DNA of 37,756 nt from Coemansia sp. RSA 922 (Eukaryota > Kickxellomycota > Kickxellomycetes > Kickxellales > Kickxellaceae), in NCBI GenBank assembly GCA_027577415.1, contig JANBQS010000090.1, forward strand, positions 1 through 37,756, read 5' to 3'. Shown here in pieces: positions 7,936-15,631 of the stretch. Position numbers and translations under genes: made by a program. Each line of letters begins with the position of its first letter. The stretch's first letter is position 1. The notes beneath the pieces were generated by a model. That model worked only from the letters and a program-made list of their open reading frames with translations. It did not search any database and was not told the origin of the DNA.

Positions 7936-9369
7936 TCACTCGCTCACAAGACTGCACATCTTGTTCCACTGGGCGTCGGCTCTCAGTGCCGCCATTGCGG
8001 GTAGTTCTAGAGTGACATACAGATGTAACACCTCATACTCAGGCGGACCCGTACCAGTACTCCTAGTAGATGGCGGGCCGGGAAACACAATAATGTAGTT
8101 GGGTCTCGGGTTAAACGACCTTGCCATAGTTGGACGCCCAGCTCCGAAATCGGCGTCATAAATAGGAATCCTATTCATACACGACACTCCGACAGCCCTC
8201 TCGTTAGTATTAAGCGCCGTGAACCAAAAATGGCGCCATGGCTCCAACACTCCGTTCTGCGCGAGCAAAGTGTATGACTGATTCATCCAGTCCATTGCTC
8301 CTTGCAGATACTCGCCCGTATACTTGTCTACGCTCTGGCGGATACGCTTAGCAAGACGCGAAAACATGGCAGTGTCCGTTATTTCAGCGGCCGAGGCTTG
8401 ACACTCAGCGAGGATCAGCGGTGAGCCTAGACCGCGTAAGGGTAAGCCGAGTGGGCGACGCATGTCAAGAGATTGGAACATCGTCCATTCGCCAGCCTCG
8501 TATACTTGCGCTTCAGTGTTGGCGCGAGCAACGCACTGAGCGATAAAAGCAGCTATGACGTTGTTCGACGATACCCACTCGCCGTCTCTCAATACTCCGC
8601 TTGCCTCTACTTGCTCTTTGAGCTGCTGGATGCTGGCCACCGATATGGCGAATACACAGGCCTGGACTCCATCGGCTGTAGCTACCGATTTGCTGTTTGC
8701 CACAGATATCTCGGCGGGCGTCCTAGTAGCGTCGACCGAGATCTCTACCGGCCCATCGACTAATGGCTTGTTGGTATTGGTTACCAGCGACGTAGCATAC
8801 AATTCCAGATCGGCCGGCAACTCTACCGAGCCTAGGAGTCGGTTGCATCGAGCCCAATGCGCAATGAAACTAAACATGGCGTTACCGTCAAACGCCACAT
8901 GGTTCGTCATCGAGAACAGGGCTACTCCGCCATCTCCCAAGTAAGTAACCTTGACCATCAACATTGGTTTATCAAACCCGCGAGTAATGGATCCATCAGG
9001 AATAGCGATATCTAAACCATGCTGCTTAGCTACAGAGTATGAGAAACTCTGCGCTCGCAGTTGCGAATACGTCACCGATAGCCGCTGAAACTCTAGAGTA
9101 GGTGGGTTGCTGTGTAGCGGGTCGTAGTCAAGCGAGATGGTTAGGTCTGGATGGATCTTGAATTGACCGAATAACAGGGGGCAGCCATGTAGTGCAGAGA
9201 TAAGGGAGCGGCGTAGTCTGTCTTCGCTCATATTGGTGCGGGTCAAGGCGCTGGGCTCGTAGTACTGGATGCATGGCTTGTAGAACTGGAACATGAACTG
9301 CGTGTCGCCAGTAATACGCCTGCTCACTGCCTCCTTTGGCAGGAGTTCGCCCATGTCAATCTTTGCCAT
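7936..9369 (-). CDS. BAHD-type (transferase family PF02458-like) acyltransferase
   Basis: A 477-residue protein. BAHD enzymes move acyl groups from CoA thioesters to alcohols or amines. The catalytic HxxxD motif appears as NHVAFDGNAMF (H157, D161) and the structural DFGWG motif as DADFGAGRP near residue 420. The length fits the family (about 430-480). The substrate is unknown, and no neighbouring genes suggest a pathway. I start at the ATG at 9369 (MAKIDMGELLPKE), because the longer frame reads through a pyrimidine-rich leader with no ATG. A strong donor-like CAG/GTAAGT at about 9487 on the same strand followed by a pyrimidine tract suggests a 5' UTR intron. Confidence 0.83.
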   Translation of the reverse strand: MAKIDMGELLPKEAVSRRITGDTQFMFQFYKPCIQYYEPSALTRTNMSEDRLRRSLISALHGCPLLFGQFKIHPDLTISLDYDPLHSNPPTLEFQRLSVTYSQLRAQSFSYSVAKQHGLDIAIPDGSITRGFDKPMLMVKVTYLGDGGVALFSMTNHVAFDGNAMFSFIAHWARCNRLLGSVELPADLELYATSLVTNTNKPLVDGPVEISVDATRTPAEISVANSKSVATADGVQACVFAISVASIQQLKEQVEASGVLRDGEWVSSNNVIAAFIAQCVARANTEAQVYEAGEWTMFQSLDMRRPLGLPLRGLGSPLILAECQASAAEITDTAMFSRLAKRIRQSVDKYTGEYLQGAMDWMNQSYTLLAQNGVLEPWRHFWFTALNTNERAVGVSCMNRIPIYDADFGAGRPTMARSFNPRPNYIIVFPGPPSTRSTGTGPPEYEVLHLYVTLELPAMAALRADAQWNKMCSLVSE

Positions 9370-9913
9370 TAATAAGAGGATTTTTTTGTAAAAATAAAAA
9401 GAACAAATAGGTGAAAGTGAAAAAGAGAAGAGAGGTTGCTCTTGAAATGAATGGCAGAGAAGGAAAAAAAACCCTACTCCCACTTACCTGGGAATTGGTG
9501 GCGTTTCTCTTGTGCGACAATCTACGCCACAAGTGATCTGCACTTGGCAGATGTCTAAAAAAACGCACTTGTTCAATGCTAGGTCATAGACATGAACGGC
9601 TGCTTAAACAAACAGGCGTGCTTTACTTTATGAGCATATTTAATCTCTGGGCTAATCTCTCAACGTGTGTGTTTGCTGCGGCTGTCAGGGGCTTTGACAA
9701 TGTGCAACAAGTATTGGACATGCGCCCTTTCTCAGTGACCACATGCACTTTATAAAAAAGAAACAAGGATAGGCTTTGCTGTAGAATGTCTTTATAGTGG
9801 TGCCTTTTTGTTGCTGCAAAGTATTTTTGGTGACTTGATAAGGTGAAGCCCAAGGCACCTCGTTGGGGCCAAAAAAGGGTGGGGTATCCTTCCAGTCAGA
9901 GGCCACGGTGGCA
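9370..9913. other. Divergent intergenic region
   Basis: It holds the leader of the acyltransferase gene, with a CAG/GTAAGT donor-like site near 9487 on the minus strand and a pyrimidine tract after it, plus the upstream region of the small gene at 10024. No separate gene is supported. Confidence 0.45.
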
Positions 9914-9919
9914 TATAAA
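9914..9919 (+). promoter_or_regulatory. TATA box of the small gene at 10024
   Basis: GGTGGCATATAAA ends in this box, 110 bp before the ATG. The same 13 bases, GGTGGCATATAAA, precede the small gene at 12865-13224 on the other strand. Confidence 0.6.
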
Positions 9920-10023
9920 AAAGGTATTTATCCCCCTTCCTCGTTTACTGTTTGACAGACATTCTTCTCTTTTTCCGCACACACATTTACTCTGTTGTTT
10001 TATAAATTATTTATTCGCTAGCA

Positions 10024-10602
10024 ATGAGTGGATTCCAAACTGCAGTGTTCTTCAATACAGGTCAGCATGGCTGTCTTAAATACCTTGGTCATTATTACTT
10101 GCCAAATGAAAGCTATGCCGCTGATGCAAAGTTTCTACAGGATATATGGCGTAGAAGATATGATGAAGAGTTTATTGGTGTATATTTAGAGATTAAGCAA
10201 AATCATTACCGAAAAAGAAATTGTGCTGTCAATACCCCTGTTGATGCTCACTATATTTTGCTTTTCACCAATAGGAACAGAATGGACATCTTACATGAGG
10301 CAGCCAAGGGAATATTGGGAACTGACGAGCTTCCTGATAGCTGGCTTGGTCAGTATATTGGCAAGATAAAAGACACCTATTTACACGACAACAAGCAATA
10401 TGAGTACGCTATACCAGCCGAGTATCATGTAGATGTCTGTGATAGGATCTATGATTGGGGTGAGTAATTTACATTTTCCCCCCCGCTACATATGCCGTTT
10501 TTATTTTGGTACGCAGCAGAATTAACCTCTTATTTGAAATGGGACGGGTCGCCATTTATTTTAAAGCCACGTAACATCGCTTGGGCAGGACGCCAAAAGT
10601 AA
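10024..10602 (+). CDS. Small orphan protein, probably two exons
   Basis: The uninterrupted frame gives 147 residues and stops inside GGTGAGTAA at 10459-10467. That stop overlaps a consensus donor: removing 10460-10516 (GTGAGT...TACGCAG, 57 nt) joins phase-1 ends and leaves 27 more open codons to a TAA at 10600, giving 173 residues. I favour the spliced model. There is no signal peptide or membrane segment. The pattern of predicted elements (strands in FQTAVFF and CLKYLGHYYL, a helix, GVYLEIKQ, AHYILLF, then a helix at MDILHEAA) resembles the other small genes in this window, but sequence identity is too low to prove kinship. Function unknown. Confidence 0.65.
10460..10516 (+). other. Probable 57-nt spliceosomal intron
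   Basis: Donor GTGAGT, acceptor TACGCAG, a pyrimidine-rich middle, and phase 1 on both sides. Splicing removes a stop codon that lies in the first bases of the intron and extends the reading frame by 27 further codons. Confidence 0.5.
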
Positions 10603-10790
10603 TCTCTGCGCCAAGAAGCAGTCACCTTGCAGGGGGACTAGACATGGGGTACCTGATTGACTCATTATGTAACTTTTTTATATAGCTTTACTACCAACAT
10701 ATCTAACAATAGAAGCACATAAATATATAAAGGTATTATTATTCATACAACGTAGCTAAAAATGTAGCTGGTGAATATGCCATCTCTTGC

Positions 10791-10952
10791 TCATATATCA
10801 AAGTGTTTCAAAAACATCTTGTCTTGTTCACGAATTACTTTGCCTGTAGCTAGAGCTTCCTTTACGCAGTATATTTTGTGGCCTACAAGATCGAATGTAC
10901 TGGAAAACTCGGCGTTACAGTAGCAGCAAACAAATGACCTGGAATCATTCAT
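10791..10952 (-). CDS. 53-residue single zinc-finger protein
   Basis: From the ATG at 10952 the frame encodes 53 residues. They centre on CCYCNAEFSSTFDLVGHKIYC, a Cys-x2-Cys-x12-His-x4-Cys pattern with the Phe and Leu spacing of a C2H2/C2HC zinc finger. Most of the rest is charged (KEALATGKVIREQDKMF). A TATA box 126 bp upstream on the same strand supports a real gene. Such a tiny one-finger protein could bind nucleic acid or act as a protein adaptor; I cannot tell which. The frame extends further upstream without a second credible start. Confidence 0.55.
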   Translation of the reverse strand: MNDSRSFVCCYCNAEFSSTFDLVGHKIYCVKEALATGKVIREQDKMFLKHFDI

Positions 10953-11071
10953 TGTCGATATTGAAAAAAAGTGCGTCCAGATGATTTGACAAATAAATAT
11001 TAATTGATAGCACAAAAGAGACACTTTGGACTTTAGGGTGAATTGTGTCCCTTGCGGCTGCTGTTTGTCTT

Positions 11072-11078
11072 TTTTATA
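11072..11078 (-). promoter_or_regulatory. TATA box of the zinc-finger gene
   Basis: GACTATAAAAAAGAC on the minus strand, 126 bp before the ATG at 10952. Confidence 0.5.
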
Positions 11079-11605
11079 GTCGGAGAGATTCTTTGGTCAT
11101 ATGTTGTCAAAAATAAGAATATGTCGTGTAAGCAGGTGATTTGCTGCTTGACAACTTTTTTGCTGTCATTTACAATTGTAATTCTGTCAATAAAGGAGGT
11201 TGAATAAGCTTAAAAAGAAATTACCTTGAAATTATTATACAATAGAATTGACAAAATAAAACCTTGGTGGATGGAAGCTATAATAAGCAAAAAAAAATCA
11301 AGAGTGAGCACACTAATAATACTTTTGCTAGAACTAATGCCACGACAGACCACGTGAAGCAATGCGGTCAGCCAACTCTGAGCTGCCGGAAACTCTGGGG
11401 TGTTTACCGGCTGCAAGTACACTACGCTATTGACAACAGGTGTACTTCCCCTAATTTTACTGCTGGCCTAGATTTGGGGTTAAATTTAGTTGAGTTGGAA
11501 AAGCCCGCTTTCAAAGGCACAGAGCCACTTCAGCATCTGTTATTTAGTGAGCATAGTGAGCAAGAGTGTAAATATACGTATGTATAGTAAAATCATATAA
11601 AGAAG
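11079..11605. other. Intergenic, nothing firm
   Basis: A 107-codon frame at 11264-11587 has no ATG and no family signature. A short inverted repeat (TTGTCAA near 11104, TTGACAA near 11150) is present. No gene is supported. Confidence 0.4.
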
Positions 11606-11705
11606 TGAGAACAATATTTCAAGGCTTGAATGGTAATGGATTGATGTTTATATAGCTTTTTCATGGCCATCTTTCATAGCCAGATGTACACCTTATGTAG
11701 GAATA
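11606..11705 (-). repeat. Second copy of the ATX1-like gene promoter
   Basis: About 90 bp around TTTATATA at 11648-11655 match 14678-14768 closely, including AATGGTAATGGATTGATG before it and a TTTCATGGCC-containing block after it. The copy at 14678 drives the ATX1-like frame. Here no ATX1 sequence follows on the minus strand, so this is an orphan promoter copy. Confidence 0.75.
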
Positions 11706-12864
11706 CTACCAGCATTTCTTAATGGTATAGAAAATAAATATCTTTTTAAAAGAAACAAAAACAAGAGAGAAAACTTTTCTACTTGCACAATAAAGGCGCC
11801 CTTTATAATGTATATCCAGATATGCCAGCTGCATAGTCTGGACTAGCTTGGCGTTGCTAATTTGTCACCATTAGCAGAGTATCGGCTAACATTGTATGCC
11901 TTTGTCTCTTACATTGCAGGGCGCCAGGGTCTTGGACCATTTGGAGAATGTGGCATAACCAGAAAATAATATTTAATGATTGGTAAATGTGATGTAAGAA
12001 GTGTTGGGACAACCCTGGAAAAAGGCGACTGGAGGCATGGTATATTGGTTTTAAGTTGATTTCTTTTTGCTCGTGTTTACTTCAAATACCCAAGACACAT
12101 TTCTCGCTTTAAAAAAACGACAAGGCGACAGAGACAACCTGCTAAAAATAGAAGCCTGCACCAATAAACCTATTTTAGCTGTCTGCTGTAGGATTTCGAT
12201 GCTCAACGACGATATCCGACATTTTTATTGTGCCTAATATCAACGGCTGTAATCAACGGCGCCTCGATCACGAGCAGTAGCGCCGTTACTGCCCCACGGA
12301 CCATTTGCCCTATATAAGGGGCCGCGCACCAGCAGCCGTAGACTAGTTAGGCAATCACCTTTTATCTTTATTACTTTTTATTTACTAAAATACAAAAGAC
12401 GTAAGGACTGGTGAACTTAGGCGTTAGCCGCAAACAACTCGCATACTCCAAACCTACAGTCTGCCATGCATCTTTTCTACTTTTATTAGCCAAGTCACTT
12501 TGCTTCTAAACCGGCTTGAGTACATAATTCGGATTGCAGATCCATTGTTCGTTATGTGCTGCACATGAGAGAAAAATAATAATTTAGTGGCTAGAAACAG
12601 CTGCAGCGCTTCTCTTTTCTGTTGCTAAATTTAGAACCCCCACTCTTACTTCGGCATCAATAAAGACAACCACAGACCGCAAATGGCATACATACTCATA
12701 GGTGCCTGGATGAACGGCGTGTAAGTGAAGGTAAGCCTGGCATTAGCACTGCGGATTCAGCTACTTGATTAACATGTCGGTGTATGCATTGATTATTTAT
12801 TCTTAAAGGGTCATTAAATGGAAAACACTACTAGTGTTAGATGCACGGTGTGCTGAACACCTGC
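11706..12864. other. Long intergenic region with an orphan TATA-like promoter
   Basis: CCCTATATAAGGGGCC at 12310-12325 is a strong TATA-type sequence on the plus strand, but no convincing frame follows within 300 bp. A possible mini-exon starts at 12683 (ATGGCATACATACTC) and ends in a GT/GTAAGT donor-like site at about 12721. Joining it to downstream sequence gives only a short frame that overlaps the next gene's 3' end. I do not call a gene. Confidence 0.35.
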
Positions 12865-13224
12865 CTAAAGTTCACCCTTTCCAGCTTCCCACATCTTAAT
12901 TGAAATGCAATAAGCCTTTTCTCCGTCGACAAACTTGGGATTGGCATCGCACCTTGCACTGCCTCTATCTGCACAAGCTTTGTGGTGTTCATACACACTC
13001 CTGATATTGCTGTTACCTCTAAACGTGTTACCTATGTCACACTCCAAGGCATATGTTGGATTGGTTATCCCTACTGCTTTAAAATCCTTTCTAATTCTAT
13101 CTTGCGGATGCCTATCAATCATTTCGTCTATTGTCATGTCCATAGCAACGTTGTCAAACATGATGTTGACAGTGTGTTTTTTGATCCCAAAACAGAATTG
13201 AAAGTATTTGTAATTGTCAGCCAT
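12865..13224 (-). CDS. Small orphan protein (119 residues)
   Basis: From the ATG at 13224 (the longer frame starts at GTG). The N-terminus reads as a strand (YKYFQFCFGI), a second strand (HTVNIMFD) and a helix beginning MTIDEMIDRH. The same layout, with TIDQVKDSL or TLQEAYEAI at the helix start, is seen in the small genes at 22035 and 35451. Later strands are YALECDIG and AYCISIKMW. There is no signal peptide. Two Cys lie in the middle (HHKACADRGSARCD). The TATA box is 120 bp upstream. No known family was recognised. Confidence 0.6.
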   Translation of the reverse strand: MADNYKYFQFCFGIKKHTVNIMFDNVAMDMTIDEMIDRHPQDRIRKDFKAVGITNPTYALECDIGNTFRGNSNIRSVYEHHKACADRGSARCDANPKFVDGEKAYCISIKMWEAGKGEL

Positions 13225-13338
13225 AGTAATGTTCACAAGTTTCTAGTTGAAAAAGGAGGAGCTGATGTGGAGGTGAGTATTTTGCTGGTGTGGAGAAATA
13301 AAAATAATTGGTGTTTGGGCAGGAGGGCAGGGAGGCAA

Positions 13339-13344
13339 TTTATA
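13339..13344 (-). promoter_or_regulatory. TATA box of the small gene at 12865-13224
   Basis: GGTGGCATATAAATTGCC on the minus strand, 120 bp before the ATG. The 13 bases GGTGGCATATAAA are identical to the box of the gene at 10024. Confidence 0.6.
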
Positions 13345-14059
13345 TGCCACCATGAATAAGGGACCTTGCCATTCTTCACGAGAGAATTCGGGCGAAAAAT
13401 GCACGCTGTCCTTTAAGCTAAAGTCTCAGCGAGCTAATAAGACAGCATCCCTCTTCCAATCATCGCAATATATTGCACCGGCTTTCTACTAAGCATCCGG
13501 TGACGTGCTTTTTTTGCATGATTGGAGCCGCAGTAAACGGATTTGGTTGGCAATTTCGTCATAAATGATGTCACGAGGCAGGCATGCACATTGTTCTGGC
13601 CATGGCAAAAGAGACAAAAGGCCTGTTCAAAGGCATCCCCTATTTCTCGCAATTATTGGGAAAAACATGACAGGGCTTTGTGTTCTTTTAAGCGCTTTTT
13701 CTGCTACTTGCGTCATAATATCGTCATCTCGCTGATTGCCAGGCATCACAGGACCGCATTCTTTGGACAATTTGCAGTGAAAGGCAACATTGTATTTCCT
13801 ACCAAAAACGTGGGAGAGGGGAACAAGTGTGTGGTCTTTGTTTTATTTTTTTATTATTGGTAGGTTTAGTTTGCACCCCACCATTGTTAGTGTTGGAGAG
13901 CTGTAGAGTGGCGACACTTCCTCCTTTGAAGGTCATTCAGCAGCTTTTTCATGGAGTATAGAAGGTGTATTTGGTAGTTTCACTTGATGGCTAGCTAGCT
14001 GCTTTTGTGGCTGAAAAAAATGCTAGTGAATATGGACTAATGCCAAACCCAAGGATGAG
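13345..14059. other. Intergenic, nothing recognised
   Basis: Upstream region of the minus-strand small gene, and the 3' side of the ATX1-like frame. Candidate CRE-like sites (TGACATCAT on the minus strand near 13567-13575, GGTGACGTGC near 13499) are present. Frames here lack start codons or family features. Confidence 0.4.
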
Positions 14060-14578
14060 TTAGGTAGCAGGGCTCGGTCCCGGCGCTTGCTTGGTGACCT
14101 CGCCAACAAGGTTCTTGGCAACTGGCTCGCCAACAAGGTTCTTGGCAACCGCCTCTCCGACCTTGAGCTTCCCAATTAACTCTAAAATCGGCTTGCGGGT
14201 CATGGTAATGACATCACAAACCACCTTGAGAGGGAGTGCAGTGCGCACTTTATGTTCTCCACTGGGATGGCTTTGAGGACCTTAATGTGACCGCCACCAT
14301 TATAGTTCGTCAGAACCCTTGTAACTGCGCCTGAGCAACCACCGCAGGACATAGCGACACGAAACTCTACTCATTCTACACCAACCGAACGTAACATGAG
14401 CAATGGTCAGTATTAAGGATAGTGAAGGTCAAGATGAGCACTACCCTTTTCGCACAATTCAAATTCAAACTAGTCTAGGCGGAGCCAAGTGCTAGTTCTC
14501 ACTGGTTATTTCACTTACCAGCTCGACCTCGTCCTTTACCTCTGGGATTAGGGAAACCTCTGGAACAGCGTCGGTCAT
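14060..14578 (-). pseudogene. ATX1-like copper chaperone gene, frameshifted
   Basis: ATX1 carries copper from uptake transporters to Golgi P-type ATPases. Here FRVAMSCGGCSGAVTRVL has a perfect MxCxxC copper site, and TALPLKVVCDVITMTRKPI matches the C-terminal half of yeast Atx1 (TTLPYDFILEKIKKTGK). A first exon from the ATG at 14578 (MTDAVPEVSLIPEVKDEVEL) can be joined by a 136-nt intron (donor GTGAGA at 14502, acceptor TAG at 14367), restoring the frame into FRVAMSCGGC. A single-base deletion at AACATAAAGTG (about 14249) then breaks the domain between ENIK and VRTALP. After the domain comes a 9-residue repeat (EAVAKNLVG, EPVAKNLVG). One lesion means it is recently dead, or that the base call is wrong. 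Its promoter has an intact TATA box. Confidence 0.72.
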
Positions 14579-14677
14579 TTGCAAATGAAAAAAGGATTGA
14601 ATTGATGTAAGTAACAAAAGGTCGGTGGCAGCAGTAGTAGCGTAGAAGGCTGTGGAATGTTGGTGGAAGAAAGAGAA

Positions 14678-14768
14678 CAATATTTCTAGCCTTGGATGGT
14701 AATGGATTGATGTTTATATAGCCGTTTCATGGCCTTCTTCCATAGCCTGATGTACGCCTTACCAAGAC
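14678..14768 (-). promoter_or_regulatory. Promoter of the ATX1-like frame, duplicated at 11606-11705
   Basis: GGCTATATAAACATC on the minus strand (TATATAAA at 14713-14720) lies about 140 bp before the ATG at 14578. The block shares most bases with 11606-11705. Confidence 0.6.
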
Positions 14769-14956
14769 ACCTTTAGTGTTGCCGAGTCGTGCATTATCAC
14801 AGGTGGGCAGTTCTCTACTAGCGGCATGCCATACGGGTGGTGGAAGTCCAGGACATCCGCCACACATGTAGTGTTGTGATTATCATCTGGTAGACCGTTG
14901 GACTGGTCACGTGGGTAGGTGCGCTGTACAATGGCGCACGTAACACTAAGTTCCAT
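14759..14956 (-). CDS. Possible small protein (65 residues)
   Basis: From the ATG at 14956 a 65-residue frame reads MELSVTCAIVQRTYP, then CVADVLDFHHPYGMPLVENC. It has four cysteines and two adjacent histidines and no signal peptide. A TATA-like GCATAAAAGC lies about 110 to 120 bp upstream on the same strand, near 15067. The 3' end touches the ATX1-like promoter. No family was recognised; it may be real or chance. Confidence 0.3.
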   Translation of the reverse strand: MELSVTCAIVQRTYPRDQSNGLPDDNHNTTCVADVLDFHHPYGMPLVENCPPVIMHDSATLKVSW

Positions 14957-15387
14957 GTTTTGATAAAAAAAAGTCAAGCGAGCCAGTGAGCCGACAACAT
15001 CAATTAGAAAAATTATTGGCTTTTGTATTCTGGAATTCAAATTGCGATAATTTTTTATTTTGCTTTTATGCACTGCAGCTCTTTAATCGACAAACTCCTA
15101 ATTCAAACTATTTTTTTATTTAGCGCTGGTAAGTGTTGAAATTGGGCAGAGCAGCGCATAGGCACACGCGCAAAGCAACGAGCCCTGGTCCTACCGAGGA
15201 ATGGCTTTGATCAGAGTAATAGCAATAAGCTTTAGTCAAACGGTCAACGAGGAGCATTTAAAAGGCAAGGCAGCGGCCCCAGGCGCTGCCTTCTAGAGAT
15301 ACTTCTCAGTATGAAGTAAACTCACCATTTCTTGATATAAGAAGGGAGTGTGAATAATTTATTTGAAAGTTGAGGACGAGATAATAA
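14957..15387. other. Intergenic, nothing recognised beyond a possible TATA element
   Basis: Apart from a minus-strand TATA-like site near 15067, no gene, repeat or RNA was found. Confidence 0.4.
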
Positions 15388-15631
15388 CTAAATTTCTTCT
15401 TCTGAATTGCTAGATGTGTTCCTAGTTAGCCGGCGGTACTCTGCTGCCTTGGCCGAATTGCCGCTACTCCGGCTGTCACACAGGGACTTGATCTTGTTCG
15501 TCTTCGTCATCAGAAGAAGCGTCCATGGTTTGTGTTTCGGATTCAGCGCCCGAATAGTCGGCATCGTTCTGTGCGTGTCCGTGTGCCGGAGCGACCAGGT
15601 AAAATTCATCCTATGCGGGGATCCGTGCGTT
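15388..15631 (-). pseudogene. Out-of-use C-terminal extension of the repeat-rich gene
   Basis: Past the TGA at 15632-15634 the same frame continues with the C-terminal repeat: NARIPA, a TAG, then DEFYLVAPAHGHAQNDAD (compare the upstream unit VDEYDPVAPAHENAHGGD), followed by an acidic ETQTMDASSDDEDEQDQ and a TGA. One base off, a basic and Ser-rich tail (SSGNSAKAAEYRRL, ending NSEEEI) runs to a TAG at 15388. The extension is plainly descended from coding sequence but now carries two stops and a frame change. An intron is possible but I found no good in-phase donor. Confidence 0.6.

Noticed and set aside
13543..13863. 106-codon plus-strand frame
   Set aside because: Low-quality translation with aromatic runs from AT-rich DNA and no supporting features.
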